Shown here one piece after another: positions 14,271 to 21,540 of a stretch of 21,553 nucleotides of DNA (its first letter is position 1; the number at the start of each line of letters is the position of its first letter). A model generated the notes under the pieces. It was not told the origin of the DNA. It saw only the letters and a program-made list of their open reading frames with translations, and searched no databases. The position numbers and the translations under genes were made by a program. The DNA is from Roseiarcus sp052147395 (GTDB lineage Bacteria > Pseudomonadota > Alphaproteobacteria > Rhizobiales > Beijerinckiaceae), in the NCBI GenBank assembly GCA_052147395.1, contig JBKQKS010000283.1:1-21553 (forward strand). Direction: 5' to 3'.

Positions 14271-14323
14271 GGTCCCTCATCCTGAGCTTGTCGAAGGACG
14301 ACCTCGGTCGGCGCGTAAGCGCC
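14271..14323. repeat. Probable dispersed intergenic palindromic element
   Basis: The stretch CCCTCATCCTGAGC followed by TTGTCGAAGGACGACC resembles, from memory, short palindromic elements scattered between genes in many alphaproteobacteria. It folds imperfectly: GGTC (14271-14274) with GACC (14300-14303) and TCCT (14280-14283) with AGGA (14295-14298). A second perfect hairpin follows, GGCGC (14310-14314) with GCGCC (14319-14323) around a GTAA loop. Only one copy is in the window, so dispersal cannot be shown here. Confidence 0.5.
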
Positions 14324-14354
14324 TCATGCCGCAGGCGTCTTCGAAGCGGAGGCA

Positions 14355-14373
14355 GCGAGGTCAGCGACCTCGC
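14355..14373. repeat. Perfect 8-bp inverted repeat with a three-base loop
   Basis: GCGAGGTC (14355-14362) pairs exactly with GACCTCGC (14366-14373) around AGC. It lies about 30 bases after the palindromic element and may belong to it. No T-run follows. Confidence 0.5.
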
Positions 14374-14413
14374 CTACAAGGCCGCCCGGCAATTTGCCCC
14401 GGTTACCACGAGC

Positions 14414-14452
14414 CGCGCCAAACTCTTTGATTCGAACCGGGAGTTTCGCGCG
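14414..14452. repeat. 12-bp inverted repeat with one mismatch
   Basis: The arms 14414-14425 (CGCGCCAAACTC) and 14441-14452 (GAGTTTCGCGCG) match in 11 of 12 positions around a 15-base loop. This is the longest dyad in the intergenic region and has no T-run after it. It could be an RNA structure in the leader of the L,D-transpeptidase mRNA or an operator. Confidence 0.5.
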
Positions 14453-14711
14453 AATGGCAAACCGCTTCGCTCGCAAACGGCTTCATCCGATTCGAGGTCG
14501 CAGCGAGCGCCGAACCCCCGGAGCGAACGCGGCGACGTCGGGTCGCGCCTTAAAATCGCCCGATGGCTCGGTTTTTTAAGCTTGTCAGGAAAGAATATGC
14601 GCGCCGGCGAGCGGCGTCGACTCGATATCCGGCGCGCCGAGCAGCGGGCAGGGCGCGGGGTCGGCGCAGCGTCGCGCTCGCGATCACGTTCCTCCAGGGG
14701 TTAGCCGTTTC

Positions 14712-15998
14712 ATGATCGATCTTAACTGCATGCGCTCGAGTCGTCGCCGCTTTTTGATCGGGGCGGCGCTAGGGTCTCTGTTCGTCGCCGTTCCGGGCTA
14801 CGCCGTGGCCGCCTCCGGCGATCTCGGTCAGGCCGTTTGGCCGCAGGACTACGAGGGCTCGCCGGGCATGACGCTGCAGCGCGAGACGACGCCGATTCTT
14901 TCGCCGGCGACGGTTTCGGCGACCGAGCAGGCGATCCAGAATTACGACGGCCTGGTCGCGCGCGGCGGCTGGAACACGGTGCCGAGCGACGAGGAACTGA
15001 AGAAGGGCGTCAGGTCCAGGGCCGTGGAGGCGCTGCGCCAGCGCCTCGCCGCATCGGGCGATATCGAGGCCAGCGCCGGCATGGGGGCGACATTCGATTC
15101 CTATGTCGTGGCGGCGGTCAAGCGCTTCCAGGCGCGCCACGGCCTATTGGCGACCGGCGTCGTCAACGACGAGACGTTCCGCGAGCTCAACGTCAGCGCC
15201 GCGGCGCGTCTGCAGCAGCTCGAGATCAATCTGGTCCGCTTGCGCGCGTTTGCCGGCGACCTCGGCGACCGCTTCGTCATTGTCAACATCCCCGCCGCGT
15301 CGGTCGAGACGGTCGAGAGCGGCGTCGTCGTCACCCATCATCGCGCCGGCGTCGGCCGGATCGACCGCCAGTCGCCGATCATGGAGACCCGCGCGACCCA
15401 GATCAATTTCAATCCGTTCTGGACTGTGCCGCCGTCGCTGATCAAGAAAGACCTGATCCCGAAGATGAAGGCGGATGCGAACTATCTCACGGAAGAGAAG
15501 ATCCGCGTTTTCGACCGCGCGGGCGAAGCGGTCGATCCGGCCACGATCAACTGGAACACCGACGAGGCGACGCATTACAAGTATCGCCAGGACACCGGCG
15601 CCGACATCAACTCTCTGGGCTCGGTGCGTATCAACATCCCCAATCCTTATGGCGTCTACATGCACGATACGCCGGAGAAGGGCGTGTTCGGCGACGACTT
15701 CCGCTTCGTGTCCTCGGGCTGCGTGCGCGTTCAGGACGTGCGCGACTACGTCGCCTGGCTGTTGAAGGACACGCCCGGCTGGTCGCGCGAACAGATCGAT
15801 CAGGTGATCAACTCCGGCCAGCGGCTCGACGTCACCCTCGACAAGCCGGTGCCGGTCTATTGGGTCTACATCACCGCCTGGGCGACGCCCGACGGCGTCG
15901 TGCAGTTCCGCCCGGACATTTATCAGCGCGACGGGGCCGGCCCGGGCCCGGTCGCCGACGCCGCGCCCCCGACTCCGATGGCGGTCCCGCAGGAGTGA
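14712..15998 (+). CDS. Tat-exported L,D-transpeptidase (YkuD domain with peptidoglycan-binding domain)
   Basis: This 428-residue protein probably makes 3-3 cross-links, or attaches proteins, in peptidoglycan in the periplasm. The N-terminus has a twin-arginine signal: SRRRFLI at residues 10-16, a hydrophobic stretch, and AVAA near 31-34 as cleavage site. A PG-binding-1-like domain follows at about residues 98-160 (AVKRFQARHGLLATGVVNDE). The YkuD domain has NFNPFWTVPPSLIKKDLIPK, as in LdtD/YcbB-type enzymes, and the catalytic motif with His318 (YMHDTPEK) and Cys337 (SSGCVRV). The C-terminus is Pro/Ala-rich. ATG 14730 is an alternative start. The LdtR-like regulator gene lies upstream, so it is the probable ldtP-like target. 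The gene converges on moeA with 14 bp between stops. Confidence 0.92.
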   Translation: MIDLNCMRSSRRRFLIGAALGSLFVAVPGYAVAASGDLGQAVWPQDYEGSPGMTLQRETTPILSPATVSATEQAIQNYDGLVARGGWNTVPSDEELKKGVRSRAVEALRQRLAASGDIEASAGMGATFDSYVVAAVKRFQARHGLLATGVVNDETFRELNVSAAARLQQLEINLVRLRAFAGDLGDRFVIVNIPAASVETVESGVVVTHHRAGVGRIDRQSPIMETRATQINFNPFWTVPPSLIKKDLIPKMKADANYLTEEKIRVFDRAGEAVDPATINWNTDEATHYKYRQDTGADINSLGSVRINIPNPYGVYMHDTPEKGVFGDDFRFVSSGCVRVQDVRDYVAWLLKDTPGWSREQIDQVINSGQRLDVTLDKPVPVYWVYITAWATPDGVVQFRPDIYQRDGAGPGPVADAAPPTPMAVPQE

Positions 15999-16012
15999 TG
16001 TTTTCGCCCGCC

Positions 16013-17245
16013 TCACGCCCCGAAGGGCGCGAGACGCAGGATGCGGCAGGGGGCGTTCGCCTCGGCGCGCGGCGCGTAGGGCGCGCGGACAATCAGCGCG
16101 TCGGCGCGGGCGAGGGTCTTGACCAGCGAAGAATCCTGATCCGCCGCCGGCGTCGCGAGCCACGTCCCGTTTTCCGCGCGTTCGAGCGTCGCCCTCAGGT
16201 AGCCGTGCCTGAGGTCATTGGCGGGAACGGCGGCGGCGAGCCGCGCCGGCTCCGTCTCATCGGCGCCGGCGTTCGCATCGCCCGATAGCGCGCGGATCAG
16301 GGGGCGCAGGAACACCAGGCCGCAAACCGCTGAAGAGGTCGGGTTTCCGGGAAGGCCGAGCACGCGCATGGCGCCGATCCGGCCGTGCATCAGGGGCTTG
16401 CCCGGGCGCATGGCGATGCGCCAGAAGCCGAGCTCCATGCCGGCGTCGGCGAGCGCCTGCTGCACCAGATCGTAGTCGCCGACCGAGGCGCCGCCCGTGG
16501 TCACGAGGATGTCGGCTTTCAGGGTCACCGCCTGGAGTATGGCGGCCTGCAGCGCTTTCGGCTCGTCCTGGGCGATGCCGAGATCGAGGGCCTCGCCGCC
16601 GCTCGCCTTTACGAGGCCGTGGATGAAGAAATTGTTGGAGGCGACGATCTGCGCCGCGCCGATTGTCTCACCCGGCGCGACCAGTTCGTCGCCGGTGGCG
16701 AGAATGGCGACCCGGGGCGAGCGCGCGCAGGGCAGGGAGGCATGATTGGCTGCGGCCGCCAGCGTCACGTCGCGCGGCGTCAGGCGCCGGCCCGCCTCGA
16801 CGAGCAGCTCGCCCTCGGCGAAATCGATGCCCGCATTGCGCACATGCTGGCGGGGCTTGACAGCCACGGCGAACACGATCTCGTGGCCGTCACGCTTGAC
16901 GTCCTCCTGCAGTTCGACCGAGTCGGCGCCGGCGGGGAGCGGCGCGCCGGTGAAGATGCGCACGCACTGGCCGGCATGGACCTCGCCGGCGAACGGATGG
17001 CCGGCGGCGGATTCGCCGATCAGCTTCAGCCGCGCGCCGAAGCCGTGAACGTCCGCGGCGCGGAGCGCATAGCCGTCCATCGCCGAATTGGCGAACGGCG
17101 GCTGGGTGCGCAGCGCCCGCATGTCGCGGGCGAGCGTGCGCCCGATCGCCGAATCGAGGCGCACGTCCTCGCTCTCCAGCGGGCGGGACGCGCTCTCGAG
17201 CACGCGCCGCAACGCCTCGTCGACCGTGAGCAGAGGGTCTTTCAT
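16013..17245 (-). CDS. moeA: Molybdopterin molybdenumtransferase MoeA
   Basis: This 410-residue enzyme inserts molybdate into adenylylated molybdopterin in the last step of molybdenum cofactor synthesis. Motifs are PPFANSAMDGYAL (49-61), RIFTGAPLPAGADSV (about 97-110), TTGGASVGDYD (249-259) and GLPGNPTS (297-304), the last two forming the MoCF-binding domain. The C-terminal barrel domain ends near residue 410. Length is typical. The start overlaps the moaC stop by four bases. A very stable hairpin covers the last codons. In related genomes lexA often follows moeA, but not here. Confidence 0.96.
   Translation of the reverse strand: MKDPLLTVDEALRRVLESASRPLESEDVRLDSAIGRTLARDMRALRTQPPFANSAMDGYALRAADVHGFGARLKLIGESAAGHPFAGEVHAGQCVRIFTGAPLPAGADSVELQEDVKRDGHEIVFAVAVKPRQHVRNAGIDFAEGELLVEAGRRLTPRDVTLAAAANHASLPCARSPRVAILATGDELVAPGETIGAAQIVASNNFFIHGLVKASGGEALDLGIAQDEPKALQAAILQAVTLKADILVTTGGASVGDYDLVQQALADAGMELGFWRIAMRPGKPLMHGRIGAMRVLGLPGNPTSSAVCGLVFLRPLIRALSGDANAGADETEPARLAAAVPANDLRHGYLRATLERAENGTWLATPAADQDSSLVKTLARADALIVRAPYAPRAEANAPCRILRLAPFGA
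16016..16029 (-). other. UUCG tetraloop hairpin at the end of moeA
   Basis: On the minus strand, CGCCC-TTCG-GGGCG (16029 down to 16016) forms a perfect five-pair stem with a cUUCGg tetraloop, known to be unusually stable in RNA. It ends directly before the moeA stop codon. No T-run follows, so it is not a classic terminator. It may protect or pause the 3' end of the trp-moa transcript. The convergent gene leaves little space for other signals. Confidence 0.4.
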
Positions 17246-17727
17246 TTCGCCTCCTCGGCGCGCCAGACGCCCGATTTGCCGCCGCGCTTCTCGATGAGCC
17301 GCACGCCCTCGATGCGCATGCCGCGATCGACGGCTTTGGCCATGTCGTAGAGCGTGAGGCAGGCGACCGAAACGGCTGTCAGCGCTTCCATTTCCACCCC
17401 GGTCGGTCCGCGCGTGCGCGCTTGCGCGCGCGCCACCAGGCCGGGGAGGGCGTCGTCGGGTTCGATATCCACGCTCACCGAAGCGAGCGCGATGGGGTGG
17501 CAGAGAGGGATCAATTCGTGCGCGCGCTTGGCGGCCATGATGCCGGCGATGCGCGCGACTCCGATCACGTCGCCCTTTTTCGCGTCGCCGGCGCGGATCA
17601 TCGCCAGCGTCGCCGGCTGCATTACGACCTTGCCTTCGGCGATCGCGACGCGCTCGGTCGAGGCCTTGTCGCCGACGTCGACCATGTGCGCCGCGCCCGA
17701 GCGGTCGAGATGGGTGAGGTCGCCCAA
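17242..17727 (-). CDS. moaC: Cyclic pyranopterin monophosphate synthase MoaC
   Basis: This 161-residue enzyme acts after MoaA, forming cyclic pyranopterin monophosphate in molybdenum cofactor synthesis. Typical sequence includes MVDVGDKASTERVAIAEGKV, GIMAAKRAHELIPLCHPIAL and GVEMEALTAVSVACLTLYDM. Asp128 and Lys131 in YDMAK match the catalytic pair of the family, and the C-terminus has EKRGGKSG. Length is normal. It lies 16 bases after trpC and overlaps moeA by four bases, so it is probably cotranscribed with both. Confidence 0.96.
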   Translation of the reverse strand: MGDLTHLDRSGAAHMVDVGDKASTERVAIAEGKVVMQPATLAMIRAGDAKKGDVIGVARIAGIMAAKRAHELIPLCHPIALASVSVDIEPDDALPGLVARAQARTRGPTGVEMEALTAVSVACLTLYDMAKAVDRGMRIEGVRLIEKRGGKSGVWRAEEAK

Positions 17728-17743
17728 TCGAGGCTCCCGAAAT

Positions 17744-18544
17744 TCAGGCGGCGCCGCCCGTCAGCAGGGCGCGGGTCGCCTTTTCGACGTCGGCGCGCCG
17801 CATCAGCGATTCGCCGACCAGGAAGGCTTGCACGCCCGCCTTGGCGAGCCGGCGGCAGTCGGCATGGGTGGAAATGCCGCTCTCCGACACCACCACCCGG
17901 TCCATCGGCATCAGCGGCGCGAGGCGCTCGGTGACGTCGAGTGTGATCTTGAACGTGCGCAGGTCGCGATTGTTGATGCCGATGAGCCGGTCCTCGAGGG
18001 CGAGCGCGCGATCGAGGTCGCGCTCGTCGTGGGTCTCGATCAGCACGTCGAGCCCGAGATCGTGCGCGACCTTGTTGAGGGTGCGCGCGGTGTCGTCATC
18101 GACCGCGGCCATGATGATGAGGATGCAGTCGGCGCCCCAGGCGCGCGCTTCGAGCACCTGATAGGGATCGTAGAGGAAGTCTTTGCGCAGGATCGGTAAA
18201 TGGGTGGCGGAGCGCGCGGCTTCGAGGTGCTCCTTGCCGCCTTGGAAGGAGGGCCCGTCGGTGAGCACCGAAAGGCAGCTCGCGCCGCCGATCTGATAGG
18301 CCGCGGCGAGCGACGTCGGGTCGAAATGTTCGCGGATCAAGCCTTTCGACGGGCTCGCCTTCTTGATCTCCGCGATCAGCGCGAATCGGCCTTCCTCCAC
18401 GGCGCGCTCGATCGCCTTGAGGAAGCCGCGCGGCGGCGACTGGTCGCGAATCTCGCGCTCCAGCGTGGCGCGCGGCACGCGCACCTTCGCGTCGGCGATT
18501 TCGCGCCGTTTGTACGCCTCGATCTTCTTCAAGATGTCGGTCAT
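17744..18544 (-). CDS. trpC: Indole-3-glycerol phosphate synthase
   Basis: This 266-residue single-domain enzyme closes the indole ring from CdRP in tryptophan synthesis. The TIM-barrel motifs are EIKKASPSKGLIREHFDPTS, CLSVLTDGPSFQGGKEHLE, PILRKDFLYDPYQVLEARAW, and IGINNRDLRTFKITLDVTE; the catalytic lysines (IKKASPS, LRKDF) and glutamates are present. VVSESGI near the C-terminus binds phosphate. It is not fused to TrpF, as is usual in alphaproteobacteria. The start is 12 bases after the trpD stop. Confidence 0.97.
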   Translation of the reverse strand: MTDILKKIEAYKRREIADAKVRVPRATLEREIRDQSPPRGFLKAIERAVEEGRFALIAEIKKASPSKGLIREHFDPTSLAAAYQIGGASCLSVLTDGPSFQGGKEHLEAARSATHLPILRKDFLYDPYQVLEARAWGADCILIIMAAVDDDTARTLNKVAHDLGLDVLIETHDERDLDRALALEDRLIGINNRDLRTFKITLDVTERLAPLMPMDRVVVSESGISTHADCRRLAKAGVQAFLVGESLMRRADVEKATRALLTGGAA

Positions 18545-18556
18545 GGCGCTAGTCGA

Positions 18557-19570
18557 TCACGCATTCGAGACTGTGACAAGCCGCTCCAGCGTCTTCAGCG
18601 CCGCGCCGCTATCGATGGCTTCGGCGGCGAGCTTCGCGCCTTCGCCGAGGTCGCCAACGCGTTCGGCGATGGTGAGCGCCGCCGCGGCGTTGAAGATCGC
18701 GATATCGCGATAGGCGCCGCGCTCGCCCTCGAGCACGCGCTTCAGCGCCGCGGCGTTGTGCGCGGGGTCGCCGCCTTTCAGCGCCGCCGGCTCGGCGCGG
18801 AGCAGGCCGATGTCCTCGGGCCTCAGCTCGAAGCTGCGGATCTGGCCGCGGTCGAGCTCGACGACCGAGGTCGTCGTCGTCGTCGTGATCTCGTCGAGCC
18901 CGTCGGCGCCATGGGTCACCCAGACGCGCTCGGAGCCGAGATTGCGCAGCACTTCGGCGATCGGCAGGAGCCAGGTCGAGGAGAACACGCCGATCAGCTG
19001 GCGTTTGACGCCGGCCGGATTCGACAGCGGTCCGAGGAGATTGAATATGGTGCGGGTTCCCAGTTCCACGCGCACCGGACCGACATGGCGCATCGCCGCG
19101 TGGTGGGTCGGCGCCATCATGAAGCCGATGTTGGCTTGCTCGAGGCAGCGCTCGACGCCGTCGGGCGGCAGCCCGACCTTGACGCCGAGCGCAATCAGCG
19201 CATCCGCCGTGCCCGACTTCGACGAGGCGGCGCGGTTGCCGTGCTTGGCGACCGGCACGCCGCAAGCCGCCGTGACGATCGCCGCGAGCGTAGAAACGTT
19301 GTAGGAGCCCGAGCCGTCGCCCCCGGTGCCGACGATGTCGATCGCCGCCGCGGGCGCCCGCACCCTCAGCATCTTGGCGCGCATCGCGCTGACCGCGCCG
19401 GTGATCTCGTCGACCGATTCGCCGCGAACGCGCAGCGCCATCAGGAATCCGCCCATCTGCGCCGGCGTCACGTCGCCCGACAGCATGGCGTCGAAGGCGG
19501 CGCCCGCCTCGGCGCGGGTCAGATGCGCGCCGGCGGCGGCCTTGGCGATGAGCGGTTTGAACGATTCCAT
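18557..19570 (-). CDS. trpD: Anthranilate phosphoribosyltransferase
   Basis: This 337-residue enzyme transfers phosphoribose from PRPP to anthranilate. The PRPP loop GTGGDGSGSYNVST begins at residue 81, KHGNRAASSKSGTAD is at 109-123, and APTHHAAMRHVGPVRVELGT and NLLGPLSNPAGVKRQLIGVF follow. The ATG at 19570 overlaps the trpG stop by one base (TGATG), fixing the start although the frame is open upstream through trpG. At residues 229-234 six threonines replace the usual TTTGPT-like stretch in DEITTTGPT, owing to a triplet repeat. Otherwise the protein looks intact. Confidence 0.96.
   Translation of the reverse strand: MESFKPLIAKAAAGAHLTRAEAGAAFDAMLSGDVTPAQMGGFLMALRVRGESVDEITGAVSAMRAKMLRVRAPAAAIDIVGTGGDGSGSYNVSTLAAIVTAACGVPVAKHGNRAASSKSGTADALIALGVKVGLPPDGVERCLEQANIGFMMAPTHHAAMRHVGPVRVELGTRTIFNLLGPLSNPAGVKRQLIGVFSSTWLLPIAEVLRNLGSERVWVTHGADGLDEITTTTTTSVVELDRGQIRSFELRPEDIGLLRAEPAALKGGDPAHNAAALKRVLEGERGAYRDIAIFNAAAALTIAERVGDLGEGAKLAAEAIDSGAALKTLERLVTVSNA
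18870..18887. repeat. GTC triplet repeat inside trpD
   Basis: Five GTC units followed by GTG occupy 18870-18887 on the plus strand; on the coding strand they read CAC followed by five GAC, in frame giving ACG codons and a run of six threonines. Such runs can gain or lose units by slippage, here without breaking the frame. Confidence 0.7.
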
Positions 19571-20181
19571 CAGCCCGCGCTCGTCGAGTTGGCCCGCCGC
19601 GCGGAAAAGTCGCGGGCGAGGTCGAGAAAATTGTTCAGGATCGTGCGTCCGTGCTCGCTGGCGATGCTCTCGGGGTGGAACTGCACGCCATAAACCGGCC
19701 GCTCGCGATGTTCGACCGCCATGATGAGGCCGTCGTCGGTCTCGGCGGTGATCTCGAGCTCCGGCGGCGCCGTTTTGCGTTCTATGACCAGCGAGTGATA
19801 GCGGGTCGCCTGGAACGGGCCGTTGACGCCGCGGAACAGGCCCCGCGCGTTGTGGCGGATGCGGCTCACCTTGCCGTGCATCGGCGTCGGGGCGCGCACC
19901 ACGTCGCCGCCGAAAACCTGGCCGATCGTCTGATGGCCGAGGCAGACGCCGAGGATCGGCGTGGTCGCGCTCGCTTCGCCGACCAGCTCGAGGGAGATCC
20001 CGGCCTCGTTGGGCGTGCAGGGGCCGGGCGACAGCACGATCGCCTGGGGCCCGGCCGCCAACACGTCTTCCGTGGTCTGCGCGTCGTTGCGCCACACCGT
20101 CACTATGGCGCCGAGCTCGCCGAGATAGTGGACGAGGTTGAAGGTGAAGCTGTCGTAATTGTCGATGAGCGTGACGCGCAA
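19570..20181 (-). CDS. trpG: Anthranilate synthase component II (glutamine amidotransferase)
   Basis: This protein supplies ammonia from glutamine to TrpE for anthranilate formation. Class I amidotransferase motifs are visible: LIDNYDSFTFNLVHYLGELG at the start, LSPGPCTPNEAG, the nucleophile Cys80 in GVCLGHQ, and His169/Glu171 in FHPES. The TTG at 20181 is chosen because GGAGA lies six bases before it and the protein then begins like family members. A GTG at 20214 would add 11 basic residues and has no ribosome binding site. Length from TTG is 203 residues. It could also serve as PabA in folate synthesis. trpE is not beside it. Confidence 0.93.
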   Translation of the reverse strand: MRVTLIDNYDSFTFNLVHYLGELGAIVTVWRNDAQTTEDVLAAGPQAIVLSPGPCTPNEAGISLELVGEASATTPILGVCLGHQTIGQVFGGDVVRAPTPMHGKVSRIRHNARGLFRGVNGPFQATRYHSLVIERKTAPPELEITAETDDGLIMAVEHRERPVYGVQFHPESIASEHGRTILNNFLDLARDFSARRANSTSAG

Positions 20182-20325
20182 GGCTCGTCTCCGGTGCCGG
20201 CTCGTCTTTTCCACTCGGACGGGCTGGCGTCAAGCGAGCGGCTAACAATAACGGTCTCTGACCTTAACCGCCCGACAAGGCCGCTCAGTTAATCTCGCCG
20301 CGGTTCGGATGCGGAGGCGACAGGG
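20182..20325. promoter_or_regulatory. Divergent intergenic region between trpG and the GT87-type gene
   Basis: These 144 bases must hold the promoters of both the trpG-D-C-moaC-moeA operon and the plus-strand gene. The middle part (about 20240-20300) is relatively AT-rich (CTAACAATAACGG, GACCTTAACCG, GTTAATC). No -35/-10 pair of good quality was found on either strand. No trp leader peptide with repeated Trp codons was recognised. GGAGG (20313-20317) is the ribosome binding site for the ATG at 20326. Confidence 0.45.
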
Positions 20326-21540
20326 ATGCGAGGCGCGATACCGGCTCGGGCGCTTTCGGCCGGGGGGCGCGGCGGCTGGCGCGCGCCGTCGCTCGGCGCC
20401 GAGGGCGTGAAGCTGACGGCGACCATCGTCGCCGCGCTCGGCGCCAGCTATGTCCTGCTCTGCCTGCGTTCGCTCGCCGACGGCGGCGGGCTCTACGGCT
20501 ACTCCGATTTTCACGCGCTGTGGGTGTCGGGCTCGCTCGCCGATCGCGGCGCGGCGCTCACGAACTACGATCCGGCCGCATTGCACGCGGCGCAGGTTGC
20601 GGCCGGCATGAGCCCGCATCACGACAATCCGTTTCCCTATCCGCCGACGCTGCTCATGGGGCTCGCGCCGCTCGGCGCGTTGAGCCTGCCCGTCGCCTTC
20701 TGGGTGTTCATGGTCGCGAGCGCGGCGGCCTATCTCGCGGCGATGACGCTCGGACGGCTCGGCGACTGGCGCTGGTGGGCCGCCGCGCTGGTCGCCCCGG
20801 CGAGCGGCGTCGTGATCGCCGCCGGGCAGACCGGCTTCCTCACCGGCGCGCTCGCGCTCGGCGGGCTGAGACTCGTGGCGAAACGGCCGATCGTCGCCGG
20901 AGTGCTGTTCGGCCTGCTCGGGTTCAAGCCGCAGCTCGGTGTGCTGATCCCGGTTGCGCTCGTCGCGGCGGGGGCGTGGCGGACGATCTTTTCCGCGGCC
21001 CTCACGTTTGCGCTCGGTGTCGCGGCTACGAGCCTGGCTTTCGGCGGCGAGGTTTGGCCGGCGTGGGTCCGCGAAATGCTGCACTACGCCCGGAGTTTCG
21101 ATGTCGTGCTCGGGCTGATGCCGACCGTCTACGCCGAGGCGCGGCTCGCCGGGGCGCCGGACGCGCCGGCGCTGTTGCTTCAGGCGGTGGCGGCGCTCGC
21201 GGTCGCGGTCGCGGTCTGGCGGGCTGCGCGCGGCGGGCTCGACGAGCGGGCGGTTGCGCTCGTGCTCGTCGGAACCTTCCTCGCCACGCCGCACGCCTTC
21301 AATTACGACATGCCGATGATGACGGCGGCGATCGCGGCTTTCGTCATTGCGCGTTCAGAGGCGCGCCGGCCGCTCGAAGTCGTCGAAGCGGCGGTGGTCG
21401 TCGTCGCCTTCATGCTGCCGTTCCTGCTGCTCCACTTCCGCGCCGCCGCGGCGCTCGCCGCCGCGCCCGCGCTCGCCTGCCTGTTCGCCACGCTCGCCGC
21501 GCCGGGGGCGTGGCGCGCCGAGCGCGAGGCCCAAAGCTGA
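20326..21540 (+). CDS. GT87 (DUF2029)-type polytopic membrane protein
   Basis: This 404-residue protein has about ten hydrophobic segments and resembles the GT87/DUF2029 family, whose actinobacterial members are polyprenol-phosphate-mannose mannosyltransferases. Family-like features are the early extracytoplasmic YSDFHALWVSGSLADRGAAL with NYDPAAL, followed by PFPYPPTLLMGLAPLGALSL and later FGLLGFKPQLGVLIPVALVA, and ATPHAFNYDMP. The Asp of SDFHALW matches the acidic residue in GT-C enzymes thought to be catalytic. ATG 20326 lies eight bases after GGAGG. The first 30 residues are Gly/Arg/Ala-rich and an internal start is possible. The sugar substrate is unknown. Confidence 0.8.
   Translation: MRGAIPARALSAGGRGGWRAPSLGAEGVKLTATIVAALGASYVLLCLRSLADGGGLYGYSDFHALWVSGSLADRGAALTNYDPAALHAAQVAAGMSPHHDNPFPYPPTLLMGLAPLGALSLPVAFWVFMVASAAAYLAAMTLGRLGDWRWWAAALVAPASGVVIAAGQTGFLTGALALGGLRLVAKRPIVAGVLFGLLGFKPQLGVLIPVALVAAGAWRTIFSAALTFALGVAATSLAFGGEVWPAWVREMLHYARSFDVVLGLMPTVYAEARLAGAPDAPALLLQAVAALAVAVAVWRAARGGLDERAVALVLVGTFLATPHAFNYDMPMMTAAIAAFVIARSEARRPLEVVEAAVVVVAFMLPFLLLHFRAAAALAAAPALACLFATLAAPGAWRAEREAQS

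Larger units (their letters stand above)
14119..14711 (+). other. 593-bp noncoding region rich in inverted repeats
   Basis: This is the longest stretch without a recognisable gene. One long open frame (14207-14704, +) has low-complexity Arg/Ser-rich translation and no family resemblance, so it is not called. The region contains hairpins at 14193-14217, 14271-14323, 14355-14373 and 14414-14452, described separately. A weak hairpin with a six-T run (14560-14577) is the only terminator-like element. The region probably holds the promoter of the L,D-transpeptidase and possible regulator binding sites, but none could be pinned down. Confidence 0.6.

Noticed and set aside
14425..14445. TTCGAACC resembling the reverse complement of a tRNA T-loop
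   Set aside because: The flanking bases do not form a T-stem and no acceptor, D or anticodon arms could be found on the minus strand.
14557..14577. Possible intrinsic terminator, CCGA-TGGC-TCGG with six T
   Set aside because: A four-pair stem is too weak, and it lies closer to the downstream gene than to the end of the upstream one.
14207..14704. Long open reading frame in the noncoding region
   Set aside because: Its translation is Arg/Ser-rich and low in complexity with no family motifs. It runs through several hairpins, has no convincing ribosome binding site, and overlapping frames are equally open because of high GC.
16385..17350. Long plus-strand open frame opposite moeA
   Set aside because: Translation shows only composition bias; moeA on the minus strand has all family motifs.
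18200..19693. 497-residue plus-strand open frame opposite trpC and trpD
   Set aside because: It is an Arg-rich antisense shadow; both trp genes are intact on the other strand.
20182..20325. Tryptophan attenuator upstream of trpG
   Set aside because: No short leader frame with clustered Trp codons and no terminator hairpin with T-run were found.
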